This document shows, piece after piece, positions 12,018-23,534 of a stretch of 64,000 bases of DNA (positions are counted from its first letter, which is position 1; each line of letters starts with the position of its first letter). This DNA comes from Pseudeuparius sepicola. Taxonomy: Eukaryota; Arthropoda; Insecta; Coleoptera; Anthribidae. The notes under the pieces were generated by a model. It did not search any database. It saw nothing but the letters and a program-made list of their open reading frames with translations, and was not told the origin of the DNA. A program made the translations under genes and the position numbers. The stretch covers positions 67,663,949 through 67,727,948 of the forward strand of contig OY987298.1 of the NCBI GenBank assembly GCA_963920635.1, in the 5' to 3' direction.

Positions 12018-12678
12018 CAGGGGCGTGCAGTCCATGGAAGCAAGGTAAGCAGGATTCCCCCAAACCAAAACAATGTAAAATGATAAAATGTAATTTTTGA
12101 ATTTTTAAACAGGAAGCAATTATCAGTTTAGTTACCTAGGTATATCAAAAACGCTAAAAAAATGTCTTATATATCATAAATATATCAAATCTACAATATG
12201 TTATGCCTATAGCAAATGCGGGGTTGACTCCGACTACGCCCATCCTACCGAGCGATAGTACAGTACAATGTAAGCTATGCCGGCCGCTTTTCTGTAGCGT
12301 TCGATAGTCGAGAGGTTATTGAACTTTCCACCTCCACCGCACTGGCTGACGCGAATGAGAACGCCTGTTTTAAGCGGGCGTGGAAGCTATCGTTGCAGTA
12401 TGTTCTTTGTATAGTTTAGTTGGTTTTGATCTGCGTCGGTGCGTCGCGCGCGTCGTATCTCGGGCGATATGGAAGACAATAATAATCACTTTCACAGATA
12501 TCGCTGTTGTCTCTTGAGAATATACTTCTCCAGAACATGTTAGAGCATCGACTTTTTATGATGAAGTCATTGACGAATTCGCAAAAAGTGATCGAAAAAT
12601 CGAATTACATTACAAATAGGAAATAGGTAAGTTTTTAAACATTGCTCCCCTTACTTAAAATGTCACCGCACGCCCCTG
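12018..12678. mobile_element. Non-autonomous hAT element with 8-bp target duplication
   Basis: The ends CAGGGGCGTGCAG and, inverted, CGCACGCCCCTG are typical hAT termini. Both flanks carry the identical 8-bp duplication ATTTTAAC (12010-12017 and 12679-12686), the size made by hAT transposases. The 661-bp interior has no transposase frame. Confidence 0.9.
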
Positions 12679-13201
12679 ATTTTAACCGTTTTTAATACAC
12701 AGTTTAGCTCGCCGAATTCATAAGTCTCCACACGCACGGCCTAAACCAGGCTGTTTCGGGATTGCCGGCAGCATGTATGCGATTTCGTAACTCTTTATCG
12801 CAAAAACGAAACATTGTAGAACAAATCTAAAAACGCCATCTTAAGGCCCATTAAAAAGTGCCATAAGAAAGTGTTTTTTTTTTCTCTATCTAAGATAACA
12901 ACTTCAGAAAAAAATAAAATCGAAAACGCAAAATTTTACTTTTTTCAAAATAACTCAAAAACGAAAAAAGATATAAAAAATCTATTTGTGCCATTTTATT
13001 GACCTCAAAATTGCGCAACTTTTTCCCCATTTAACCGTTGCCCTATCTCTCACCGTTTGCAATATCCCCATGCTGTTCATTCTTATCCGGGACACAGTGT
13101 ATATGTTAATCACCTTGTATGGTTATAGAAAAATATAATTTTCTATCGATTGTCGAAGGTAGATAAATGTTGGGCCCCCTGTAACGAACGGCCCTCTCTA
13201 C

Positions 13202-13420
13202 CTGTGCCAGGAGCTCCAGTGCTCACGGTGGTCGCTGACGATGTCGGCCGGAGCGGCGGGCATGGTGGCGCGGGCGACAACGGCTGCGGCGAGGGCGCCC
13301 AGCGGCCACGAGGCCAGCAGCGCGCCGCCCATCCGAGGCCGCGACGCCCGGGAGCAGGTCTCTGCCAGCCACGCGGCGCCCAGCGGCAGCGCCCCGGCGA
13401 CGCCAACACCGGAACAGAAC
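13202..13420 (-). CDS. SV2/SVOP-like MFS transporter, exon C (partial gene)
   Basis: Third recognised exon, 219 nt. The acceptor is CTTCTGTGTAG| and the donor is GGCACAG|GTAGAG. The first base completes an Arg codon begun by exon B (MTAR, then FCSGVGVAGALPLGAAWLAE), and the last two bases are completed by exon D. The content fits MFS helices 4 and 5: a Gly/Ala-rich helix ending AAWLAE, a short basic loop (SRASRPRMGG) and a second helix rich in Ala and Leu. It then leads to HWSSWHR before helix 6. Third codon positions are nearly all G or C. Function is inferred from family resemblance only. Confidence 0.85.
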
Positions 13421-14037
13421 CTACACAGAAGTATGGTCGGTGAGATATTTATTGGTGTTGGTCTCAAAGCTACCGTTCCTGTAGTATAAATAAAAGAGTC
13501 GACCCAGGGCCGGCTCAAGCTTTTGCGGGGCCGGGTGCCGCATGAAAATGCGGGGCTTCGACAAGGAATTATTTAATCGATTAAGAAGAAATTTTTGAAA
13601 GTTGGTACGCTACTTACCAAGGTATATTTTAAAAGAGTCGACCGAGGGCCGGCTCAAGCTTTTGCGGGGCCGGGTGCCGCATGAAAATGCGAGGCCGGGT
13701 GCCGCATGAAAATGCGGGGCTTCGACAAGGAATTATTTAATCGATTAAGAATAAATTTTTGAAAGTTGGTACGGTATATTTTATTACATGTCATTTTCTA
13801 GAAAGGTAGGCCCGGGGCGACGAGTTTGGATCACTTCAGTGGCGGATATAGGAATTAATTTCGGGTGGTGGAGGGACAATTTTTGTGTATTTTTTAAAAC
13901 AAGGGCATTTAAGATAATTATAAAAAAATGCGCCGCAGGCGAAATTTTCTAGAAATTTGAAGTAAAATTACATAAAATTAGTCTTAGGAAATCCCAATAT
14001 CTTCAAATTTACAAGCTATTGGCTGGATCACTCTGTA

Positions 14038-14478
14038 CAGGGTGTCCCATTTTGGATGTTTTTGGGTGTTTTTCTCAAAAATCTCAGTTATTATTAAAGC
14101 TAGAGGGTTGCGGTTTTCACGTGACTGTACTACTTTTTTGAGAGGAATTTGGTGGACCAATCAGATTTTAGATAAGTTTTATAGTTTCCGCGCATTGGCG
14201 CAGGACTGGAAGATTTCCATTTTTGGAAACCTCCCTCCTGGCTACAACTTATATATATCGACAAATTTAATCAACTATTTTTATAGATTTTTTGGCGTGG
14301 AATCGAATGGAACAATTAGTTTTTTGGTAGCGTTAATAGTTTTTGAGATATGAACCAAAGTTATATTTTTTTAATGGAAACCATAGTTCATATCTCAAAA
14401 ACTATTAACGCTACCAAAAAACTAATTATTCCATTCGATTCTACGCCAAAAAATCTATAAAAATAGTTGATTAATTTG

Positions 14479-14541
<63 letters not shown>

Positions 14542-14586
14542 ATGTAAGATTAGCGAGTGTAAATGTAATAATTACAAGAAAAGGTG

Positions 14587-14639
<53 letters not shown>

Positions 14640-15040
14640 ATGTAAGATTAGCGAGTGTAAATGTAATAATTACAAGAAAAGGTGATAATGAAATAATAAT
14701 TAAAATAAATTAAAAAAATAAATAATAAATAAATAATAATTAATAATAAATAATAATTCCAAATAGCATGAAACACGTGTATGCGGTTACTAGTTTTTTC
14801 TTTTTGTTAACTTTGAGTGTTTGCCCATTATCACCTTTTCTTATATATATATATATATAAGTTGTAGCCAGGAGAGAGAGAAAATTTCCAGTCCTGCGCC
14901 AATGCGCGGAAACTATAAAACTTATCTAAAATCCCAAATTCCTCTCAAAAAAGTGACGTGAAAACCGCAACCCTCTAGCTTTAATAATAACCGAGATTTT
15001 TGAGAAAAACACCCAAAAACACCCAAAATGGGACACCCTG
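14038..15040. mobile_element. Mariner-type MITE with TIRs of about 210 bp
   Basis: The ends are CAGGGTGTCCCATTTTGG and its complement, with TA on both sides (14036-14037, 15041-15042), the Tc1/mariner target duplication. The terminal inverted repeats run about 210 bp. Inside is a second large palindrome (about 14257-14484), two direct copies of a segment containing GGATGTAAGATTAGCGAGTG and long (TA)n runs. No transposase frame is present. Confidence 0.9.
14482..14690. repeat. (TA)n microsatellites separated by a duplicated 56-bp unit
   Basis: A TA run of about 55 bp (14482-14537), then ...GGATGTAAGATTAGCGAGTG..., then a second TA run (about 14591-14635) and a second copy of the same unit. 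Replication slippage or unequal exchange between the TA runs is the simple explanation. Confidence 0.9.
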
Positions 15041-15469
15041 TACATGGGACTCAGAGGCGCGGGGCTGGTCAAAACGCGGGGCCGCGTGCACCGCACCGTT
15101 CGCACGGGCCTAGAGCCGGCCCTGATTCGACCCGAGAAAATTCATTGGCACAGAAAATATACGCTACACGGACGGAAGTCTTACACAATGTAATTATTTG
15201 GCCGGCTTCGCCTGGCTTTCAGCAGTGACTATAGAAGAATTCTTCCATAGTTCTGCCTTCGCGGCCTTGGTACTTTCTTTACTTAATACAGCACGCTAAG
15301 AAAAGCATCGGAAGGCGGCGTTGCCGCGTAGCGTATATTTTCTGTGGTCATTGGTGTCATTATTCGCAGCTTTTGGTCAGTTACGAGTTACGAATAAGAC
15401 ATATGATCACCTGTCATTAGCGAACAGTTTCAGTCATATTAGTCCAATAAAGATGTTCTCGGCTTATAG

Positions 15470-16395
15470 GAGTCGCAAAAAAATTCCAAACAGGATGATT
15501 TTTTTCAGGGTTGCTTGGGAACGGCCTCGTGAGTGTTTAACCAAAAGATCACACTCGAACTCCTGGTACGAATTGAGCTATAGAGTGGTTTCCTGGTTGA
15601 CGGAAAAAAGATGGAAAATCAAAAGGTCGAATCACAATCGTCCGAATCACAAAATGTCGAAAACAAAATATAGAAACTACAAAAGATTTAATCACAAAAT
15701 GTCGAATCAAAAAAAGATCGAAAGACAAAAGGTCGAAACACAAAAGGTCTAATCACAAAAGGTCGAAAAAAAATGCGAATGTGTGATTTTTTTCTTTCTT
15801 TTGAGTAGGTGGCTGTGAATTCATATTTGACATTGTCTTGGGATTCCAAACAACTTTTCTTAGTGCCATACTGCTGTATTTCTAAAAATAATAAGGGCAC
15901 TTTACTCTTGAGGAAGTATATTATTCAACCTCCCCTGTATACGAATAGAAATTTCGATAAATAAGTCGAAATTTCGAGAAAAAGGTCAAAATTTCGAGAA
16001 AAAAGTCGAAATTTCGAGAAAAAAGTCGAAATTCAGTAAAACTTCGAGAAAAAAGTCGAAATTCCGAGAAAAAGTCGAAATTTAAAAAAAATCACCGCCG
16101 TGACCCTTCTACGCCTTCGTATACAAGACCACCTCTGCAGCGTGAGGAATTTTTATCATAAGTCATACTTCCGGCGCATTACTTCTCACACTACTCGCAC
16201 CATTCTTTATATATTACTTTTATTAGAGTCATTTTGCTCTAAAAAATATTTAGGAAACCACCCCTATTGTTTAGGAAACCACCCTATAGCGCAATTCGTA
16301 GTAGGAGTTCGAGTGTGATCTTTTGGTTGGACACTCAGGAGGTAGTCCCCAAGCAACCCTGAAAAAATCATCCTATTTGGATTTTTTTGCAAATC
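15470..16395. repeat. Foldback element with two internal minisatellites
   Basis: The left arm (about 15470-15600, GGTTGCTTGGGAACGGCCTC, then AAAAGATCACACTCGAACTC) recurs inverted at about 16255-16395. Between the arms lie two minisatellites: about 15608-15770 with units such as AAAATGTCGAATCAC (period near 19), and about 15958-16085 with units GAAATTTCGAGAAAAAAGTC (period near 21). No protein coding is evident; open frames here come from the repeats. Confidence 0.75.
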
Positions 16396-17746
16396 TGAAA
16401 TCTTTAATGGACTATATCCAGGGGAACGCAGCACAATTAGGATTTGTTGGTTAGAAATATATGACTATCATAATCAGATGACAATGACCGCCGGAGGACA
16501 AAATGTTAACATTTGTTTGAAATGCTAAATCTTTAAAATTCCTTAAGTTACTGCTTAAAATGCCTTGTTTTCGTTCTATTGTTAATTAAGGCAGTAGAGA
16601 AATTTGAGATAACGTTACTTTTACCCGAATTTCAAATATTTTGAGCTTTAAACATAAAAAAGCCGACGCGATTTTTCTCTATCAGAAGACATTCCTACCT
16701 AAATGGATAATTGCTATATAAAGGGCAAATTTCATAAAACGCATAATAAAGTTTTCCCACGTAGGTATGTTCAAAACATTTTATTACAGGTGACTCAATT
16801 CTTACACATTTTGTTTTATTTTTAGAAAATCTTTCAAAATTGGAAGCTGACTTGCACAGTAATTATTGGGCTTCTCCTCTCTATAAACCATTCCGTCCAC
16901 AAATCTGACGGTGGTAGATTCATTATGTGAGAATGTTTGACCTTGCCAAATTTGTTTTCGAGACTGCTGTAAATTGTTACTAAGGGTTAGCTTATCTTTC
17001 AGACACCACAGTGTCGTCTTCGATCTTTAATGTTCCCCATGTTACTAAATCTATAAAATATTCACTCATTGCCGATATCAACTGTTTATGCGAACTTATT
17101 ACACAACAGAAACACACGACAATAAATCAAAACTACAATTTGAACGACGAAATTATCTAAAATAAATCAAAACTATGCAAAATTAACGCAAACTGCTTTA
17201 CCGACCAAGTTTTATTTTACCTCCAGACGCCACTTTGGACTCGATCCGCTGTCTTGTTGGACTGCCCTATTATCTTTTGGGTTCGAAACTCGTGTCCAAA
17301 GGTGCAATGGGCGCGTGGATAATGAATAATATAAGTGAGGCGATTGTAAACGGTTTTATTGAATACACGGGGGAATTCAGCTGAAGGGTGCACATCTGAA
17401 AGTAATTTGATACAAGTATTTCATTTCAAAGGGCTTTTTTGACATATAGCAACATTTTTTTCTACTTCCGGGTTTTACCGGAAATAACATCAACTTTGGA
17501 TTTTTAAATAGAACGTCCTGTATGTTTTTACATATTCGAATTCACCGTCAAATTCTGTGTACCCCACACCGTTTCTGTAAAATTTTGACGGCTCTATCAA
17601 TTTTTATTTAAAATTTTATTTTGCATCTAGAAGGCCATGAACAACTTGCTAAATATGCCTAATTTGCCTTTCCTAACCACAGAAAAATTGAAATTTTAAC
17701 AAACTAAATTTTTTGACATTTTTACAAGTCATCTTACATGTATTTT
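16396..17746. other. Non-coding stretch with a weak repeat
   Basis: No gene was recognised. Near 17460-17560, CTTCCGGGTTTTACCGGAA and following bases resemble part of the foldback at 36440-37400, so a fragment of that family lies here. Confidence 0.45.
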
Positions 17747-18285
17747 TTTATGAAAATGCGAGGTGTATTTTCGTGCAAAATATATATTTCTTAAAAAAGC
17801 ATGGTAGAGCGCTTTCGGCTTACGCCATCATCAGTACCACCTGGAAGAGAGCACCACACAATTTAGAGGACGAAAAACGTATGATAACGTAGTAAAAACT
17901 GAAATTCTTTTTAATTTGTGTTATACTCACTTGTCAGGTGTACAAGAAATTTTTGAGATGCCATATACTATAAAAACCATAGAGGACGATAGAACAAACT
18001 TGTCACATGTTAAAATACTTAAAACACCTATACATATCACAGCTCATAAGCTATATAATTGGACATATTTAATTTTAATATTAATAATTATGAATGATAG
18101 CGATTTTGTTGAACAGCTGATGGGCCGGAAGGCCTCGAGGCAACGTGGAAGATGACAAGGGAATTTAGATGTTACCGGCTTTAGTGGAAACCATGAATAA
18201 TACTAGAAAGCCCGCGCAATTTGAAATCGACATGGGCGTGCAAATAAATTTTTTGTTTTTTAATTAAAATATTAAAGAGGAGGTA
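17747..18285. repeat. Left inverted arm flanking the LINE
   Basis: 539 bp that recur inverted at 22722-23135. The arms share their outer end (TTTATGAAAATGCGAGG) and inner end (AAAGAGGAGGTA). The right arm lacks about 125 bp present here (about 18100-18230). The outer part carries the ribozyme-like motif. A 79-codon open frame in this arm resembles nothing I know. Confidence 0.85.
17801..17840 (-). ncRNA. Hammerhead-ribozyme-like motif (left arm)
   Basis: The minus strand reads GTGGTA-CTGATGA-TGGCGTAAGCC-GAAA-GCGCTC-TACCAT. This holds the CUGAUGA and GAAA core boxes of a hammerhead. Stem I is GUGGUA/UACCAU (one G-U pair), stem II is GGC-GUAA-GCC, and stem III is a very short AGC/GCU followed by C at the expected cleavage site. 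One extra U lies before stem II, and the minimal stem III would favour a dimer. Such motifs are known in Penelope-like retroelements. Activity is not shown. Confidence 0.6.
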
Positions 18286-18650
18286 GTAGTAGTAGTAGTA
18301 GATATTTATTATCTCAAAAATTTTACAATTTTTTATTTTATAGTATTATAATAAAAAATTTAAGTTATTTAATAATAATATTAGCCATAATTTTTATGAA
18401 TTTAGCTGAGAACATAAATAAACGGAATTCCACTGATATCAAACAAGTTGATATGTGCGTGGTTAAATCCAGGTATTTATAGTAACTACAACAGGCCGTA
18501 TACAAATATGTCATTAAAGTATTAGGCATTATACATTAATGTGACTGATGAGTAGTGCATGTAGGTGGAGGTAAGTCGATATATATTTTGGTTCAGGTAA
18601 GTATGCAGTTTAAGTGAGGTAAGTAACTTATCGAATAAATAGATTGTAGG

Positions 18651-21595
18651 TTAAACTATCTTAAATATATTGCTGAGTATCTTTTTATCAATTTCTTGTA
18701 GCCATATTTTAGTTTTTTGTTTAAACAAGTTTAAATTGTTAATTGATCTTATCTGTTCAGGCAATAAGCAGTATACACGAGGGCCAATATAGTCAAGGGA
18801 ACATTGTGCTAATCGTTTAGAAACTTTTGAGGTTATAATTTGCTTGTATTCTTTATGTTTGGTAGGATATTTATGTGATATATGTATTAGTTTATTTTTA
18901 TTTTTAAATTGCAAGTTGAGGATTTTTTGAAAAAATAATTGTCTTAGGTCTAGGACCTTACATTCTTGGAATAATAAAATACTGGGATATATTCTGTCTT
19001 TTCCAAGTAGGATTTTTAGGAATGATTTTTGAAGTACTTCCAGGCGATGCATATGAGATTTATAAGCACTACCACAAGCAGCAATCCCATACTGGAGTAA
19101 GGATTCCACTAATGCGTGGTAAGTAGTTTTAAGGTCATGTGTACTTAAAACCTTTTTTTAACATTTTGAATTTGTAGATAACTGATCTTAATTTTTTTAA
19201 AAGTTTTGATATGTGATTGTCCCACTTCATGTGCCTATCAAATTCTACACCCAAATATGCGATTGTATCGGTACAGCTGATTGAAACATTACAACTTGGA
19301 TTTTTTGATACAACAAGTGTATGATAGTCCGGAATCTTCCTCTTATCACAACTAAATGGCATGAACTTCGTTTTTTCAAAATTAATAGTAAGTTTCATAG
19401 TATCAAACCAAGATAGGATCTTTTGTAAGTCAGTTTCAGCAGTGTTTTTAACGTCCTTCCAATTCTTTCCAGTGTATTGTATAACTGTGTCATCGGCGAA
19501 GGAAGAAATTATACCTTTTGTGTCAAGATTTAGTAAACCATTGATGTAACATGAAAATAATATGGAACCTAAAACAGTACCCTGCGGGACGCCACATTCC
19601 ACAGTTAGTGGCTGACTAATATGATTCTCCATAGTAACATATTGTATTCTATCACTCAGGTATGATTTCATTAGATTTAGTGCAACGCCAACTCACGCCA
19701 AGGTCCTCTAACACTGTAGCCAAAATATCATGACTAACAGTGTCGAAGGCCTTGGCCAAGTCAAGAAAAACACCTATAGTTGACATACCCCGATCTAGAG
19801 CATGGTATATATTATTTTTTAAGAAAACCATGGCATCCTCTGTCGAAATTCCTTCTTTAAAACCAAACTGTTTATTAGATAGTATATTGTTTTTGTCTAA
19901 ATATTTTACTAGTCTACGTTTTATTATTTTTTCAACAATTTTAGCGATATTTGATATTAAAGTAATGGGTCGGTAGTTACAAAGTAGTTTCGAATCTCCC
20001 TTTTTAAAAAGGGGCTTTATTATCCCAATCTTAAGAATGTTTGGAAAATGGCCGTAATTAAAACTTTTATTTATTATATCACATAGAGGATCTTTAATGA
20101 ATGGTGCAATTTCCCTTAAGGTTTCCGCAGAAATTTCATCATAACCTGAAGATTTATTTAATTTTAAGTCTTTAATGCAACTTTCAACTTCCAAGCTATC
20201 CGTTGGGAATAAAAATAAATTTGTGTTTTTTAATTTCCGTCTCATCTCAACAATTCCTGTAGTACAGAGTTTATCTGCCATCTTTTTTCCTAGGGTGGTG
20301 AAGTATTCATTGAAATGATTTGCAATTTCTTTTTTATCAATATTTTTTTGATCTTGGAATAATATCTCTGAAATGTTGCACGCCTTATGCTTGTCACCGC
20401 TAAATTCGTTTATTATTTTCCAAACGGTCTTTTTACAATGTTTATTTTCTTCTATCTTTTGTTGGTAATATTTATATTTGCAATTTTTTATTAGTTTATT
20501 AAGTTTTTGTTTATATTTATTATAATTTTGTTTCAGATGTTCATTATTAGGGTTATTCATACAATTTCTATATAGATTATGTTTTACTTGGACACTCTTC
20601 ATTATACCTTGAGTAATCCATGGTTTTCTTTTCTTACTAAAGTTTTTTAACAATATTTTTTTTGTGCATTTATTTATAACGTTTTTAATTTTATTGATAA
20701 AAGTTGTTGTTATTGAATCAACGTTTTGACTATCATAAATTTCGTTCCATGTTTCCAATTTTATTAATTCAACCATTTTTTTATTATCCAACTTTTTTAC
20801 GGACTTTTTTATATCAGGAGATGGACAGGAAACTGGGACTTTAAGATCAATACATGCTGCCACTGGATAGTGATCCGTTATGTCATAATGAAAAACGTAC
20901 GATCTCGTAATGTCATTACTAGGGTTTCGAACAAAAATGTGGTCGATGCATGTTTTTGAGCCACTGTGCACTCGCTTGTATTCATTTATAAGAGACTGGA
21001 ATCCAAATTCACTAAGTATATTGAGATAATTCTGGCAATATTCTTGTTGGGATTTTATGTTTATATTTATATCCCCTACTAAGAAATAAATATCTTTAGT
21101 CGACTTTACATGGTTTTCCAAAAAGTTAGCTATTTCCAAATTAAATTCAATTGCACAAGTTTCTGGTGGTCTATATAGGGCTATTAGAGTCACTTTTCTA
21201 AAACCCATTTGTATATTAGCTATAATAACTCTATTTGCATTAATATTTTCAATCTGTATACTACAAAAGTTTTTGTAAACACTCTTTACATACAACATGA
21301 CCCCATCGTTTCTGTTTATTTGACCCTCATTATGCACTGCCTCGTAGTTATCTATAGAAAAGAAATTTGTATCTCCTATATTCCATGTTTCTGTAAAGAC
21401 AATAATGTCGAACAAGCATTTACATTCTTCTAAAAATATTAAAGCATTTTCAAAGTTCTTATTTAAACTCCTAATATTTAAATGTAAAACAGAAAAAGAT
21501 TGTTTTGTTTCTTCGACTTTTAGGAATATACTAGTATTTTTTATCACTTGAGTTGAATGTTCTGTTATTTGAAATTCTTGTAAGTAAGGATCCAT
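18651..21595 (-). pseudogene. LINE ORF2: endonuclease and reverse transcriptase, two frameshifts
   Basis: The first frame (19652-21595) begins near the N-terminus and contains the endonuclease motifs LHLNIRSLNKNF, FTETWN, GDINI and SDHYPV-like DITDHYPVAA. It then enters RT with FNYGHFPNILKIGIIKPLFK, NYRPITLISN and FLDLAKAFDTVSH (first catalytic Asp). After a frameshift near 19660 the next frame (19135-19671) gives CGVPQGTVLGSILF and SFADDT, the catalytic FADD box, and YLGVEFDRHMKWDNHI. A third frame (18651-19109) gives the C-terminal ESLLQYGIAACGS thumb region. With these shifts it cannot make the full protein, but it is only lightly decayed. Confidence 0.9.
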
Positions 21596-21677
21596 TTAGT
21601 ATACTATTTTTTAGTAGTAGGTATATATAAAGAAATAGAACCTCTCACCTGAATTTTATTTATACAATAAATGTAAA

Positions 21678-22267
21678 TCACTTTTGTTTAGTTTGTCTTG
21701 TGGTTCTGGGACTGTTTTTGATTAGTCTTTTTCTTTTATTTTTATTTTGTTTGATTGTAATAGTCTGTTCTTCCTTTCTTTCTTCTTCACTCGAATCTTT
21801 GTCCTCAGAGTCGCCTTCAACTTCACTATAGAACTCACTTCCACTATTGTTGTCTTCCAATTCTTCAGCAGAATTTAGTTTTCCTTCTATCTCCAACTTT
21901 CTTCCTTTTAGCACAGACCTATATAGCTTAGCTATATAGGTCTGTGCTTTTAGTTTGGCTTGCTTATTATTTTTCTTTGCTTCTTTTAAATGCTTTACTA
22001 GAACTCTTTGTGTTTTCTGATCATGTGGACAAAGGTCATTAACTATAGTAACTTTGCTACCTTTTAAGTTTGATATATGCTTAAATAAGGTTTGTTTTTT
22101 AAATAGGTAACAAATTCTATTAGAATGCCCTTTTTTCCTTCTTGTTTACCTATTAGATATATATTATTTATATCACTTGATACAATTTCTATCTTAAGCA
22201 AGGTTTGCAACTTATAGTATATAGTATATTCTACCAAATCTTGAGAAGACGAGTTTAAGCCAAACAC
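21678..22267 (-). pseudogene. LINE ORF1 (RNA-binding ORF1p-like), shifted and with a palindromic insertion
   Basis: 22064-22267 gives NNIYLIGKQEGKKGILIEFV, like the RRM-type core of ORF1 proteins. After a frameshift near 22090 the frame continues as VTIVNDLCPHDQKTQRVLVK and KEAKKNNKQAKLK. It then runs through the 14 codons added by the palindromic insertion at 21911-21952, and on to GRKLEIEGKL. The protein ends in a Glu/Ser-rich acidic stretch followed by a Lys/Arg-rich tail. The order core, then ...LAREKGKNAKIRGNKL-like block, is typical of LINE ORF1. The upstream part is disturbed by the 22340-22548 hairpin. Confidence 0.7.
21911..21947. mobile_element. 37-bp micro-palindromic insertion with target duplication
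   Basis: GCACAGACCTATATAGCT, one T, then the exact complement. The flanks are TTTTA (21906-21910 and 21948-21952); allowing for shared end bases the duplication could be up to 7 bp (CTTTTAG). Insertion plus 5-bp duplication adds 42 bp, so the LINE ORF1 frame is kept. A second copy is at 55765-55806. Confidence 0.75.
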
Positions 22268-22339
22268 TATTATGTTGTTGCGCCTTCTTCTACGTTCACT
22301 TATGAGATATTGATATCATTAATTTTTTTTATAATTCTA

Positions 22340-22548
22340 ATTAAGGTTAACTTTAACATTTAAGCAATCAGGATTGTGAGTAGCTCTTTGCTCATTTGAA
22401 TGTCTTCGAGAAAATCCAACCTATTAAAGTTTTTAGAAGTAATGTTATGTATGATTTTGGAATTAGAATGGGGACTAAAATTGTGGTTAGTCCCCATTCT
22501 AATTCTACTCACAAATCCTGACTGCTTAAATGTTAAAGTTAACCTTAA
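22340..22548. repeat. Hairpin in the 5' part of the LINE
   Basis: 44 bp at 22340-22383 (TTAAGGTTAACTTTAACATT) recur inverted at 22505-22548 with very few mismatches. A second, inner inverted pair lies at 22461-22475/22488-22502 (TTAGAATGGGGACTA). It looks like a local inverted duplication or small foldback. Confidence 0.8.
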
Positions 22549-22721
22549 TAGGTCGTTGCTTCCGTTACACAGAAGACTCACTCTATGATGATAACCACGG
22601 CCTCCTCTTACCAGGAAATCATCCTCCTCATCGATAATTAGAATTATAAAAAAAAAATTTTTTACTTTTAACTTTTGCAATAAATTTATGTCTTCTCACA
22701 AATAATTTAAAAAAATAATAA

Positions 22722-23135
22722 TACCTCCTCTTTAATATTTTAATTAAAAACAAAAAAATTATTTACACGCCCATGTCGATTTCAAATAATTATTAATATT
22801 AAAATTAAATATGTCCAATTATATAGCTTATGAGCTGTGATATGTATAGGTGTTTTAAGTATTTTAACATGTGACAAGTTTGTTATATCGTCCTCTATGG
22901 TTTTATATAGTTTAAGGCATCCCAAAAATTTCTTGTACACCTGACAAGTAAGTATAACACAAATTAAAAATAATTTCAGTTTTTACTACGTTATCATACG
23001 TTTTTCGTCCTCTAAATTGTGTGGTGCTCTCTTCCAGGTGGTACTGATGATGGCGTAAGCCGAAAGCGCTCTACCATGCCTTTTTAAGAAATATAATTAT
23101 ATTTTGCACGAAAATACACCTCGCATTTTCATAAA
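22722..23135. repeat. Right inverted arm flanking the LINE
   Basis: 414 bp, inverted and near-identical to the left arm 17747-18285 apart from a deletion of about 125 bp. It begins TACCTCCTCTTTAATATTTT and ends at CGCATTTTCATAAA. Confidence 0.85.
23038..23077 (+). ncRNA. Hammerhead-ribozyme-like motif (right arm)
   Basis: Same 40-nt motif as at 17801-17840, here on the plus strand: stem I GTGGTA/TACCAT, CTGATGA, stem II GGC/GCC with GTAA loop, GAAA, then AGC/GCT and C. Its perfect conservation in both arms shows only that the arms are copies; independent support would need other genomic copies. Confidence 0.6.
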
Positions 23136-23534
23136 TTTAATCACGTGCACACAGCCGACACTTTTCATTTTATCTACATGTAGACATTAAATGATTGCAA
23201 AATACTTTTTTCGAATAGGACTGTGGCTCCTAATTTGTTCATCAAAGATTATTTTGTTGTCTTCAATTTAGTGGGTAGATTTCTAAAATCGACCCACAAA
23301 TACGGCCCCAATACTATTTTTTAACAGTTTCAAGAAAGTGGCTATTTAAATGGAGTGGTGTCTTCCCAAAAGTCATGAAAGTGTTACGATAAAAACACAA
23401 ATTAGATTATAAATTATAAGAGCAAATACTCTTTCAAAATTAATGTCTGGTGAGGCATATTCCAGAATAAAATAATAGGATCCTTCTTTTTTGAGGAAAG
23501 CCTCAACGCAATTTTCTTAACTTTTGCAACAAAG

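Larger units (their letters stand above)
13505..15124. mobile_element. Non-autonomous hAT element carrying a nested mariner MITE
   Basis: The left end CAGGGCCGGCTC and the right end GAGCCGGCCCTG are inverted copies. The flanks AGTCGACC (13497-13504) and ATTCGACC (15125-15132) match at 7 of 8 bases, as expected of an old hAT target duplication. Most of the length is the nested MITE at 14038-15040; without it the hAT is about 615 bp. A tandem duplication near 13492-13775 repeats the host flank plus the transposon end. Confidence 0.85.
18286..22721 (-). mobile_element. Non-LTR retrotransposon (LINE) with ORF1 and ORF2, inactive
   Basis: A minus-strand LINE of about 4.4 kb: ORF1 near 21678-22267, ORF2 near 18651-21595, and a 3' tail of (TAC)n at about 18286-18300 next to the left arm. 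It has the CR1/L2/Daphne-like plan (apurinic endonuclease then RT, no RNase H seen). ORF1 is shifted and carries a 37-bp palindromic insertion; ORF2 is broken twice. No simple target duplication was found, because both flanks are inverted arms. Confidence 0.85.

Noticed and set aside
15321..15900. Open frames encoding repetitive Lys/Asn or Phe-rich peptides
   Set aside because: They are translations of the 19-bp minisatellite, open because of the repeat composition.
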